A DNA stretch of 34,402 bases from Synergistaceae bacterium. Its GTDB lineage: Bacteria > Synergistota > Synergistia > Synergistales > Aminobacteriaceae. Below are positions 1 to 7,380 of this stretch, piece by piece. The DNA lies in the NCBI GenBank assembly GCA_017445405.1, contig JAFSUD010000094.1, forward strand, positions 1 to 34,402. Reading direction: 5' to 3'. The notes under the pieces are model-generated. The model did not search any database. It saw nothing but the letters and a program-made list of their open reading frames with translations, and was not told where the DNA came from. Both the position numbers and the translations under genes were made by a program. Within the stretch, counting starts at the first letter, position 1; every line of letters begins with the position of its first letter.

Positions 1-1
1 C

Positions 2-1633
2 CTTTACACAGGCGCAGCACTTGAGTTCTTCCCGAGCAACGTAATGGGCGAGCCTGATACGAACGCAAGGTTCTTCAAGGAGAGCAACGGCAGCCTTACA
101 GCCCTCACAGCGGCTGAGGTATTCGGAGCAAGCTCACGCTATACGCAGGGCTATGTAGCATTCCAGCTTTCAGCAGCGGCAACGAAGCCCGCAATCGCGA
201 CAGATGTCAAGAAGGCCTCGACCGCGCCAAGTACACCTATTGAGATCAACGAATTCACGATCGAGCTGATTCCTGCCGAACAGACAGTAACCGCAGGAAA
301 TGCAATCACAGCAATCACTCTCTCGGCGGACAGCACATTAAGAACATGGAGCTTCAGAGTGTCAGGAGATTACGAGCTTGGCCTTGCTTCACGGGATATG
401 CGCATCACAGGGACTGTTCCCGCTTCTCTTCAGGCAGGTACTTACTTGCTGACAGTTGACGCGGAAAACACTAACGGCGCATCTGCTTCGGCTCAGGCAT
501 TCATCACCGTGATTGCTCAGGAGATAATTGACTCGCCAGACGTGAGTCCGGACTTGAGTCCCGATGTATCACCGGACATCCTTGTTCCTCCGGAGAGCGG
601 AGACACGCCGGGAGGCAGGAGCGACAGAGCGTATCACGTGTTCACTCTGCCAGACAGAGTCCGTGAACGGGCAGCAGCACGGTTCGGAGGGAGCGTCTAC
701 CAGTTTGACGACGACGAGATAATCTCTGACACTTGGACTCTCGGAGAGTCAGACCTTCAGGCAATAACTGAACTCAACGAACAGGTAATCCTTAATCTGC
801 CTTATGTCATGCCCAAAAATTCAGGAGTCTACATGCTGAGGCTTACTCTGTCTGACGCAAACGCGGGCAAACTCTTAAAGCTCTACGGCATCACTGAAGG
901 CGGAAATCCTGTGAACGCTTCAGCACTTGAGGAGATTAATTACGTGTTCCTTGATGAAGACGGCAATGAATTAGACAGAGTCCCCGAGAACGGGATAGTC
1001 TATGCTGCAATGAATCTAACTGCAGGACGAACGCACAGAGGAGTGATTACCTCGGTCAATGAGCTTGATATAGGAACGATCCAGCCGGTGGAACTCAGCG
1101 AGACTCTGCTCGAGAAGATCGCCGATACAGTGAACATCTCAGCGGACGAGATTCGCTTTATCACCGACAATAACATTTCCGATCCGGAAGAACCTACACA
1201 GGCAATGCGTGAGGAAATGGAGAGTCAGCAGAGTGAAGTAATCGGCAAGCTCAACACCTTAACTGTCAGCGAGGACGGTTACTACATTGTGAAAGTAACG
1301 CTGTCTGATGACCTGTACGAGCAGATACGCGGAGTAAGCATCAACGAACTGAAGATATATGCACTCTATGATGACGGCACAGGAGAGCAGGTAAATACGT
1401 CGTTCATCACCGGACTTCTGAATACGTGGGAGCTTCTCACTCTTACCGGCGAAAAGATGGAATTTGGTGCAAGAGAGTTCCTTATGATTGGCTTCCTCAA
1501 TGCTGGTACTCCCTTCAGCGTGTATCTTACAAAGCTGCTCATTGCGTTATTGATGGGAGGCTGTGATGCTGGATTGGGAGTTGCAGGTTTGGCATTAACA
1601 GCAGCATTCTTCATTCTCAGGAGAAAACGTTAG
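2..1633 (+). CDS. Surface protein with Synergist-CTERM sorting signal (5' truncated)
   Basis: The frame is open to the left edge of the window, so the true start lies outside; the ATG at 44 is probably internal. The last 28 residues read like the Synergist-CTERM sorting domain: a GGCDAG motif, a hydrophobic helix and an RRKR tail. That family of short C-terminal signals is thought to direct processing and surface display of exported proteins in Synergistota. An Ig/cadherin-like segment (putative-Ig type, about residues 70-155 counted from the ATG) is followed by an acidic Pro/Asp/Ser linker with VSPD/LSPD repeats and then two beta-rich domains of unknown function. The gene stops with TAG just before a hairpin terminator. 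Function is unknown; an envelope adhesin or scaffold role is inference. Confidence 0.8.
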   Translation, partial: LYTGAALEFFPSNVMGEPDTNARFFKESNGSLTALTAAEVFGASSRYTQGYVAFQLSAAATKPAIATDVKKASTAPSTPIEINEFTIELIPAEQTVTAGNAITAITLSADSTLRTWSFRVSGDYELGLASRDMRITGTVPASLQAGTYLLTVDAENTNGASASAQAFITVIAQEIIDSPDVSPDLSPDVSPDILVPPESGDTPGGRSDRAYHVFTLPDRVRERAAARFGGSVYQFDDDEIISDTWTLGESDLQAITELNEQVILNLPYVMPKNSGVYMLRLTLSDANAGKLLKLYGITEGGNPVNASALEEINYVFLDEDGNELDRVPENGIVYAAMNLTAGRTHRGVITSVNELDIGTIQPVELSETLLEKIADTVNISADEIRFITDNNISDPEEPTQAMREEMESQQSEVIGKLNTLTVSEDGYYIVKVTLSDDLYEQIRGVSINELKIYALYDDGTGEQVNTSFITGLLNTWELLTLTGEKMEFGAREFLMIGFLNAGTPFSVYLTKLLIALLMGGCDAGLGVAGLALTAAFFILRRKR

Positions 1634-1643
1634 CACAAAAATT

Positions 1644-1674
1644 GCCGGGGGACTCTTTCACGAATCCCTCCGGC
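1644..1674. terminator. Bidirectional hairpin terminator
   Basis: Eight-base-pair GC stem (1644-1651 with 1667-1674, one G-T pair) between two convergent genes. On the minus strand it is followed by AATTTTTG, so it should end the decarboxylase transcript well. On the plus strand the T run is weak (TTCTTACTT). Confidence 0.75.
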
Positions 1675-1709
1675 TTCTTACTTAGTCAACAATCCCTTAA
1701 TGGCAATAA

Positions 1710-2882
1710 TTAGCCTTTTAACAGCGTGAGCATGACTCCCGCAGCAACTGCAGTCCCGATAACTCCGGCGACGTTAGGACCCATCGCGTGCATAAGCAGG
1801 AAATGCCCCGGATACTCATGCTGTACGCAACGCTGAACGACTCTTGCGGCCATAGGTACGGCACTGACACCTGCAGCTCCGATCATCGGGTTAATCTTTC
1901 CGCCCGAGAGCACCTTCATTATCTGCCCGAACACCAAGCCTCCGAACGTTGAGAAAGCGAACGCCACGAGACCCAGACAGATAATTGCGAGCGTGCCCAT
2001 AGTCAGGAATCTCTCTGCTGCCATCGTTGAGCCTACGGAAAGCGCAAGGAATATCGTTACTATGTTCATGAGCTCGTTCTGGGCGGTGTTGCTTAGACGC
2101 TCAGTAACTCCGCATTCACGAAGGAGGTTTCCGAACATGAGAGTACCTACCAGCGGCACACATGCAGGAAGTATTAATCCAGATACTACGGTGCAGATAA
2201 TCGGGAACAGAATCTTTTCGCGTTTGCTTACAGGCCTGAGCTGTCCCATTATGATTCCTCTGTCCTTCTTGCTGGTCATGAGGTAGATAACCGGCGGCTG
2301 AATCATCGGCACTAATGACATGTAGCTATACGCTGCGACTGCCACAGCTCCGAGAATCTGAGTCTGCCCTAACATGACGGTGAGGTAAATGCTCGTCGGT
2401 CCGTCTGCTCCTCCGATGATGGCGATACTTGCAGCTTCCTTGATGTTGAATGACACGAGACCGTTAGTCAGAGGCCCGAGATAGTTAGCTCCGATGAAGG
2501 CCACGAACACGCCGAACTGTGCAGCAGCTCCCAGAAGGAACGTGATGGGGTTGGCGATGAGGGGGGCGAAGTCTGTCATTGCTCCGATGCCTAAGAAGAT
2601 AAGTATCGGGTAGATCTCGAACTCTGCTCCGTAGTACAGCGAACGCAGGAAGCCTATTGTGTGAGTCGTCTCGTTGAACTCGTCCCAGATTCCGGAGAGC
2701 GGCAGGTTGACGAGAAGGCAGCCGAAAGCGATGGGAACAAGCAATAACGGCTCAAAACCTTTCCCGATAGCCAGATAGAGAAGGACGAACGACACGAGAA
2801 TCATGATGATGTTTCCCTGTGTAAGGCCTGCAAATCCGGACTGAAGCATTAAGTCTTTCAGAGCAGTCAAATACATTTCCAT
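1710..2882 (-). CDS. oadB: Na+-translocating carboxylate decarboxylase, beta subunit (OadB/GcdB/MmdB family)
   Basis: Integral membrane subunit that couples decarboxylation of a biotin-bound carboxyl group to Na+ export. The 390 residues match the usual family length (about 375-430) and contain many hydrophobic helices. The signature GGADGPTSIY (residues 157-166) holds the conserved Asp (D160) essential for Na+ transport in this family, and a second conserved block, MIGAAGVSAVPMAARV, lies near the C-terminus. The SD AAAGGA sits about 11 nt before the ATG. No alpha (carboxyltransferase), gamma or biotin-carrier subunit is in the window, so the substrate (oxaloacetate, glutaryl/glutaconyl-CoA or methylmalonyl-CoA) cannot be told. 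It follows a cation/proton antiporter on the same strand but has its own promoter and lies beyond that gene's terminator. Confidence 0.9.
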   Translation of the reverse strand: MEMYLTALKDLMLQSGFAGLTQGNIIMILVSFVLLYLAIGKGFEPLLLVPIAFGCLLVNLPLSGIWDEFNETTHTIGFLRSLYYGAEFEIYPILIFLGIGAMTDFAPLIANPITFLLGAAAQFGVFVAFIGANYLGPLTNGLVSFNIKEAASIAIIGGADGPTSIYLTVMLGQTQILGAVAVAAYSYMSLVPMIQPPVIYLMTSKKDRGIIMGQLRPVSKREKILFPIICTVVSGLILPACVPLVGTLMFGNLLRECGVTERLSNTAQNELMNIVTIFLALSVGSTMAAERFLTMGTLAIICLGLVAFAFSTFGGLVFGQIMKVLSGGKINPMIGAAGVSAVPMAARVVQRCVQHEYPGHFLLMHAMGPNVAGVIGTAVAAGVMLTLLKG

Positions 2883-2925
2883 GTTGGAATCAATCCTTTC
2901 GTGAAAATAATTGTGAGTAGAGTAA

Positions 2926-2955
2926 TTTATATCACAAGGCTTGATACTTTGGCAA
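2926..2955 (-). promoter_or_regulatory. Sigma70-type promoter of the decarboxylase beta gene
   Basis: On the minus strand TTGCCA (2950-2955) and TATAAA (2926-2931) are 18 nt apart and lie 44 nt upstream of the decarboxylase start, just downstream of the antiporter terminator. Confidence 0.5.
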
Positions 2956-2962
2956 ATGAAAA

Positions 2963-2988
2963 CATCCCCCGCTGGCTTACGAGGGATG
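2963..2988 (-). terminator. Hairpin terminator of the antiporter gene
   Basis: CATCCC (2963-2968) pairs with GGGATG (2983-2988). On the minus strand the stem is followed by TTTTCATTT. It lies 28 nt after the antiporter stop codon; the T run is short, so termination may be partial. Confidence 0.55.
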
Positions 2989-3015
2989 CTTTATGTCTTG
3001 ATGAGCATGATTTAT

Positions 3016-4461
3016 CTAGTGATAGTTGCTGTTGTTGGAATGAAAATGCCTCGCAAGAGTGTGTGCTCCCTGCTGGTTATTGCCCGCCTGAACAGGGACG
3101 GCCTGCGGATGCTCGGGTAACTCCCTCTGAATCTCCCGTATTCTCTCAATTAACACGTTCACAATGTGTTTGTCCTCGTCTTCTGGCTTGACAGTCTGCA
3201 CCGGCTCACTTGCTGCATCATCACCGTATGAGTGAGACAACGCGAGCGACAATTTCGCACAGCCCGGGCCTATCAGCTCGTAGAGTACGCTAGACGCGAG
3301 AATCACCGTCCTCAATGCACTTCCTGTAGCTCCTCCGAGAGTACGTGCTCCGAGTTCTGCGAGGCCTATTGCGACTCCTGCCTGCGGGATGAGCGCGAGG
3401 CCGAGATAGTTGCGGACGAGTTTATCCTTGTGAGTCATGAGGCAGCCCATAAATGCTCCTGCGTACTTGCCGAGTATCCTCACGATGAAGTACACGACAC
3501 CCAGCATGAGGAGTGATGTATCGCCGTCAGAGTGTCCGCCTGTGAGCGAGCCGAGATCGAAATTTACTCCCGACCTCACGAAGAACAGCAGCAGGAACGG
3601 AGGGCTGAATGTGTTTAGCTGCTTGAATAACCTGTCATCATCAGTAAGATTGATATACACCGTTGACATGAACATACACCCGAGCAATGGCGACACTCCC
3701 AGAATCTGGCACACTCCGCAGAAGCCGAACAGCACAGCGACGGAGATTATCAGCCTGTTATCAGTTGACCGCTTGGGAAAGAACATCATCTTTAGGACAA
3801 CTCCGAGCATTGCGCCGAGAATCACGCTCGCCAGGTTGAGGAGCAGAGGAGTAATGATATTTCTGACCTCGAAGCCTGCACCTGAAGCCGAGACCGACGA
3901 CGCGAGAGCTATAGATATTGCTATGCTGTAGGCCAGGAGTCCGACTACGTCATCGAGAGCGACGACCTGAAGCAGAGTATTCACGAAATCTCCGTGAGCA
4001 CCAGTCTGACGAATGGTCATCATGGTAGAGGCGGGAGCAGTCGCCGACGCGAGGGCAGCCAGCACAGTGGAGAAGGCCAAGTCCATACCGAGCACGAAAT
4101 ACGCAGCTATGAACACGAAGATTGACGCTACACACGCCTCAAGTATTGTAATGATGAGCACTTTTGCGCCGTTGCCCCTGAGAGCGTTCAGCCTGAAGAA
4201 CTGCCCTGTGCTGAAGGCGATAAATGCGAGTGCGACATCAGGCAGAAAAGCTGTGTACTCGACGACGATATCTGGTACGAGGTTCATGCAGTAAGGGCCG
4301 ATTAATATTCCTGTAACTATGTAAGCTGTAACGTTCGGGAGCTTGAGGAGTTTAGTTATTCTGGTGAGGGCAAATCCGAACAGCAGCATCAAAGCAACTG
4401 TTATTATCCCCACGCTTGCCGATGAGCCGTTGTGAAGATAATCAATAAACTGAGCAAACAC
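3016..4461 (-). CDS. Cation:proton antiporter, CPA2 (NapA/KefB-like) family
   Basis: Membrane exchanger of monovalent cations (Na+ or K+) against protons. About the first 400 residues form the transport domain with 12 or so hydrophobic segments. The motif ATAPASTMMT at residues 140-149 is followed by the paired acidic residues D170-D171 (VVALDDVVGLL), the ion-binding pair expected for electrogenic NapA-type exchangers. After residue 400 comes a short charged cytoplasmic tail ending in a His/Asn-rich stretch, with no TrkA-N domain. A strong SD (AAGGAGAG) lies 9-10 nt before the ATG. The neighbouring Na+ pump subunit suggests joint control of the sodium gradient; this is inference from position. 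Stop is TAG. Confidence 0.88.
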   Translation of the reverse strand: MFAQFIDYLHNGSSASVGIITVALMLLFGFALTRITKLLKLPNVTAYIVTGILIGPYCMNLVPDIVVEYTAFLPDVALAFIAFSTGQFFRLNALRGNGAKVLIITILEACVASIFVFIAAYFVLGMDLAFSTVLAALASATAPASTMMTIRQTGAHGDFVNTLLQVVALDDVVGLLAYSIAISIALASSVSASGAGFEVRNIITPLLLNLASVILGAMLGVVLKMMFFPKRSTDNRLIISVAVLFGFCGVCQILGVSPLLGCMFMSTVYINLTDDDRLFKQLNTFSPPFLLLFFVRSGVNFDLGSLTGGHSDGDTSLLMLGVVYFIVRILGKYAGAFMGCLMTHKDKLVRNYLGLALIPQAGVAIGLAELGARTLGGATGSALRTVILASSVLYELIGPGCAKLSLALSHSYGDDAASEPVQTVKPEDEDKHIVNVLIERIREIQRELPEHPQAVPVQAGNNQQGAHTLARHFHSNNSNYH

Positions 4462-4510
4462 TTTATATTCTCTCCTTCCTATGTTTGCGCGCCATTAATA
4501 AAAATTTACC

Positions 4511-4535
4511 CCCTCATTTCTCAGGTCAGAGGGGA
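4511..4535 (-). terminator. Terminator-like hairpin upstream of the antiporter gene
   Basis: CCCCTC (4511-4516) pairs with GAGGGG (4530-4535). On the minus strand the stem is followed by GTAAATTTTTATT. It lies about 50 nt upstream of the antiporter start, so it either ends transcription from further upstream or acts as a leader hairpin of the antiporter mRNA. No T run follows on the plus strand. Confidence 0.45.
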
Positions 4536-4620
4536 AGATAAATTCATATATTGGAATGAAAAGATATTCTAGCATCTTTCTCAACTTATGCATTGTGTTA
4601 GTTACTTACCTGCAAAGATA

Positions 4621-4648
4621 TTGACATGTGAAAATTTCAGGCTATAAT
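4621..4648 (+). promoter_or_regulatory. Near-perfect sigma70 promoter with no adjacent gene
   Basis: TTGACA (4621-4626), a 16-nt spacer and TATAAT (4643-4648) match both consensus hexamers exactly. No SD-led reading frame follows closely: a 16-codon frame from the ATG at 4676 has no SD and stops at 4724-4726, and the next gene starts at 5142. It may drive an untranslated RNA, the insertion-element remnant at 4899-5051, or a long-leader transcript of the glycosyltransferase. Confidence 0.6.
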
Positions 4649-4898
4649 GTTTGGCACAACGAACAAATACGGAATGCGAATCAATTACTCAGACATCACA
4701 CCTGCAAGTGAGTCAGACACATAATAGATGAATTGATACCCCTCGTTCTTGTTCGGATCGTTAATAGTTTTACCCCCCTCAACGAAGCGAGCCAGTAAGT
4801 CCTAGATTGACATCTTGGATGGACGGCTCTTATTCGTTATTACGTTTCTTGATACACCTTCCTTCTGTGAGTATAATTCCTGCATAGTTTGAGCCGGG
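4649..4898. other. Non-coding stretch, no intact gene seen
   Basis: No convincing SD-led frame on either strand. A minus-strand frame from the ATG at 5105-5107 to the TAA at 4685-4687 runs through here but carries two in-frame TAG codons. It looks protein-like in places and is discussed as a finding rather than called a gene. Confidence 0.5.
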
Positions 4899-5051
4899 GT
4901 GAAATCCGCCGAACTATATGCAGTAAATAATATGGCAGGGGCATCTGCCATTAGCGGAGACGTACTAAGACCTGACATATCAGGCAGCGTTGTTGATGCT
5001 ACAATCCCCGCCTTCGGGTGCAGGGAGTATGTCAACCCCCTCAAGAACTAG
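4899..5051 (+). mobile_element. Probable IS200/IS605-type (TnpB/OrfB) 3'-end remnant
   Basis: A plus-strand frame (GTG at 4899 to TAG at 5049-5051, preceded by TGA) resembles the C-terminal tail of IS605-type OrfB/TnpB proteins, with a GDVLRPDISGSVVDA segment at about 4956-5000. It runs into a GC hairpin followed by GGGAGTATGTCAA. On the minus strand this is TTGACATACTCCC plus a hairpin plus a GGGGATT block, which from memory is a common end sequence of TnpB-only elements. The rest of tnpB is absent and no TnpA is present, so this is a decayed end. Identification rests on recall of such ends and was not searched. Confidence 0.42.
4932..5035 (+). ncRNA. Possible omega-RNA/right-end RNA remnant
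   Basis: Three hairpins follow one another: 4932-4938 with 4945-4951 (7 bp), 4971-4975 with 4980-4984 (5 bp), and 5005-5011 with 5020-5026 (6 pairs and one mismatch). They end in GTATGTCAA. In TnpB elements the guide RNA scaffold overlaps the tnpB 3' end and stops at the element boundary, which matches this arrangement. A consensus promoter lies about 280 nt upstream on the same strand. Expression and function are unproven, and no TnpB is encoded in the window. Confidence 0.28.
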
Positions 5052-5141
5052 GCTGAACTCCCATTTTCAGGATGAAGGCCTCGTTTTTTGTCTGCACATT
5101 CCTTCATGATATATACTTACTGTTTCAAGGAGGCGTAAATT

Positions 5142-6248
5142 TTGCGGATACTATTCTGTTCTGATGCACTCACTATTGACGGCATCAACAGCTACATACT
5201 CAATACAGGTACAGCTCTCATACACGCAGGACATGATGTCGCAGTGCTTGGCCGTTGGGCTGGAGTCAAAGGCTTTCAGGCACGCTACAGGCAAGAAGGC
5301 TTCACAGTGATAACCTGTCCGTCAATTAGCGTCGGCAATGCATACTTCGATTTCAGAGCTAAACGCTTTCACCCCGACGTTATCATGACTGACCACAGGC
5401 GGACTTTTCCCCTAGCGACAAGACTCAAGCACATAACTCACGCGCCGGTAATCACATACTTTCTTGACCCCCTCTGGAAAACTGACAAGAAGGGCAGAGA
5501 TATTCCCTCGCTCGAGAAATTCAGTGATGCATTCATAGCGTTTGAGCCGGGCATTCTAGCGAGTCTTCACGAGTTGACTTCAGGAGTCCCAATAGTGAAG
5601 ATGCCCCGTCCCGTCGATGTGTTCTTCTCGCCGTCTGAGCTTCCCTCACGAAAGGACTTCACTATTCTGTGCTTCGGCCGTCTCAGCAGGTACAAGACTC
5701 CCGGAATATTCCGCATGCTGGAAAACATAACGCGCATTCAGGAACACATACCTGACTTCAGGATAAACATTCTCGGCGGCGGAGGCTGGCGGCTCTGGAA
5801 ATTCAGGCTCTTAGCTCACAAGATTAACCGTTCGCTCGGGAGAAAGTGCGTCAAAATAACCGGTACTCAGGACGACCCTGCAGACTTCATCAGGAACGCT
5901 AACGTAGTGTGTGCATCTGCAACTTCAGCAATGGAAGCAGCTTACTCATTACGCCCTGTGATAGCCATGTGCACGGGATATTTGGGACAGGTTACAATGC
6001 AGAATCTTGACGAGGCAGAGAGAAGCTATTTCTCTGAACGCTACGTGCTCGAGGACAACAGAGGAGATTTCAGCGGACTTATTGATGACCTGTTCAGGAT
6101 ATACGACAGCTATTGTGATGCTGAGTTCGTGAGGGATCTGCGTAATGTGTCGCGTAAACTTGGGGAAGAGTTCTCGGCAGGTGAGACGGTGAGAATCTTT
6201 GCAGAAATAATGTCCGGTATTCAACGGCACCCGAAGAATTCTGTTTAG
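5142..6248 (+). CDS. Glycosyltransferase, GT-B fold (GT4-like)
   Basis: Likely transfers a sugar from an activated donor to a surface glycan or lipid. The start is TTG, chosen because a near-perfect SD (AAGGAGG) lies 7 nt upstream. The N-terminal half begins MRILFCSDAL with a SYILNTGTALIHAGHDV segment typical of GT4 acceptor domains. The C-terminal half opens with FTILCFGRLSRYKTPGIF (the usual domain 2 strand and loop) and contains the NILGGGGW and ANVVCASATSAMEAAYSLRPVIA segments, the latter in the place of the donor-binding E-x7-E region. The gene stands alone, opposite in direction to both neighbours, next to an insertion-element remnant, and its 3' part lies antisense to a zinc-ribbon-like frame. 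This suggests insertion as a single gene. Donor and acceptor cannot be inferred. Confidence 0.82.
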   Translation: MRILFCSDALTIDGINSYILNTGTALIHAGHDVAVLGRWAGVKGFQARYRQEGFTVITCPSISVGNAYFDFRAKRFHPDVIMTDHRRTFPLATRLKHITHAPVITYFLDPLWKTDKKGRDIPSLEKFSDAFIAFEPGILASLHELTSGVPIVKMPRPVDVFFSPSELPSRKDFTILCFGRLSRYKTPGIFRMLENITRIQEHIPDFRINILGGGGWRLWKFRLLAHKINRSLGRKCVKITGTQDDPADFIRNANVVCASATSAMEAAYSLRPVIAMCTGYLGQVTMQNLDEAERSYFSERYVLEDNRGDFSGLIDDLFRIYDSYCDAEFVRDLRNVSRKLGEEFSAGETVRIFAEIMSGIQRHPKNSV

Positions 6249-6350
6249 TGCTGCTTCGTTCCCGATCTGACACGATTCGCAGGTCTCCGCCGCGCTGAAC
6301 CGGACAAAGCGTATTCTATCACACTCCGAGCATTTCGCACCATACAGCAT
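5949..6350 (-). CDS. Possible small zinc-ribbon protein coupled to hemW
   Basis: An ATG 32 nt inside the hemW 3' end, preceded by GAGG at a suitable distance, opens a frame whose first 36 residues lie mostly outside other genes. They contain CSEC (C7, C10) and CESC (C24, C27), a four-Cys zinc-ribbon spacing, with a basic RIRFVRF stretch between. Beyond residue 34 the frame lies antisense to the glycosyltransferase gene, where it is probably not meaningful. Either only the short N-terminal part is a remnant of a gene cut by the glycosyltransferase insertion, or the whole is chance. Low confidence. Confidence 0.25.
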   Translation of the reverse strand: MLYGAKCSECDRIRFVRFSAAETCESCQIGNEAALNRILRVPLNTGHYFCKDSHRLTCRELFPKFTRHITQIPHELSITIAVVYPEQVINKSAEISSVVLEHVAFREIASLCLVKILHCNLSQISRAHGYHRA

Positions 6351-7380
6351 TACCGAGCCTCATACCTTTTTGAGTGAGGGCTATGCGTTCAGGAGTAATC
6401 ACGAACAGGTCAGAAGGCATTGACGCAATCACGGCCTCGAGTTCAGGAAGCAGCCTACTCCTCTCAATCCCCCACTTCGTCCGCAGAGAGAGTATCGCAA
6501 GCTCGATTGCACGGTCTCTCGGCGAAAGCTCCTCGCGTTCAGGCTCTTCACCGTCAAGCCAAGCACTCAGAGTCCGGGGATTTGCTGTCCTCACGCCGTC
6601 AAGGTAACTAACTGCAGAAGACCCGAGAGCTATCACGTTCTCCTGATGCCAATACGCGATGTTGTGCCTGCATTCTTGGCCGTCCGGTGCAAAACTGGAA
6701 ATCTCGTACTGCGTGAAGCCATGCCGGGGGAGCATGTACTGCGCATACCTGTAGAGTGAATAGCCCTCAGCGTTAAGGCTCTCGTTGTCGTAGTGCCGGG
6801 CTAGGGGAGTCTCCGGCTCGAGGGTGAGCTGATACGCCGAGATGTGCCCTGCGTAGTTCATGACGGTGCGCAGTGAGTAATCCCACGTCCTGAGAGTCTG
6901 GCCGGGTATGGCGAAGATGAGATCACAGCTCAGATTGAGGGACGACTCTCTCACGAGCTGCATTGCCCGGAGTGCCTGACGTGAATCATGAATCCGGCCA
7001 AGCGTGCGCAGCTCTTCATCATTGAGGCTCTGGACTCCCAGACTGATTCGCGTGAAGTGATTGCGCGTCAGGAAGTCCAGCAGCTCAGGAGTCAGGGAGT
7101 TCGGATTAGCCTCGCATGTCGCCTCTGTGAATGAAGAGAGGCCGAAGTTTGCGTGAAGAATCCTCATGAGTTCCTGCCAGTGAGTCAGAGTCAGGACGCT
7201 CGGAGTCCCCCCTCCGATGTAGAGAGTCCGCACGCTAGTTCCCGAGTACTTCCTGGCTTCACGGGAGAGTCCATCAAGCCATGACGCAACCAAGCCTTCA
7301 TTCTGTCTTACACTGTAGAACGAACAGTAACCGCACTTCCTCTCACAGAATGGGACGTGAACGTACAGGCTACTTTTCAC
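6319..7380 (-). CDS. hemW: Radical SAM heme chaperone HemW (coproporphyrinogen III oxidase-like)
   Basis: HemW-type radical SAM protein: binds heme and a [4Fe-4S] cluster and is thought to deliver heme to membrane proteins; often misnamed oxygen-independent coproporphyrinogen oxidase. The 353 residues are usual. The cluster motif is C12-x3-C16-x2-C19 in [12 protein letters not shown], followed by the [11 protein letters not shown]-binding segment and the [17 protein letters not shown] block typical of HemN/HemW. The Cys after the third cluster Cys, present in HemN, is absent, which favours HemW. The start is GTG at 7378-7380, overlapping the lepA stop by 11 nt, so it is probably translationally coupled. 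The lepA-hemW order is common in bacteria. Confidence 0.9.
   Translation of the reverse strand: MKSSLYVHVPFCERKCGYCSFYSVRQNEGLVASWLDGLSREARKYSGTSVRTLYIGGGTPSVLTLTHWQELMRILHANFGLSSFTEATCEANPNSLTPELLDFLTRNHFTRISLGVQSLNDEELRTLGRIHDSRQALRAMQLVRESSLNLSCDLIFAIPGQTLRTWDYSLRTVMNYAGHISAYQLTLEPETPLARHYDNESLNAEGYSLYRYAQYMLPRHGFTQYEISSFAPDGQECRHNIAYWHQENVIALGSSAVSYLDGVRTANPRTLSAWLDGEEPEREELSPRDRAIELAILSLRTKWGIERSRLLPELEAVIASMPSDLFVITPERIALTQKGMRLGNAVWCEMLGV

Noticed and set aside
5990..6245. C-terminal part of the zinc-ribbon-like frame
   Set aside because: Entirely antisense to the glycosyltransferase gene; no domain seen.
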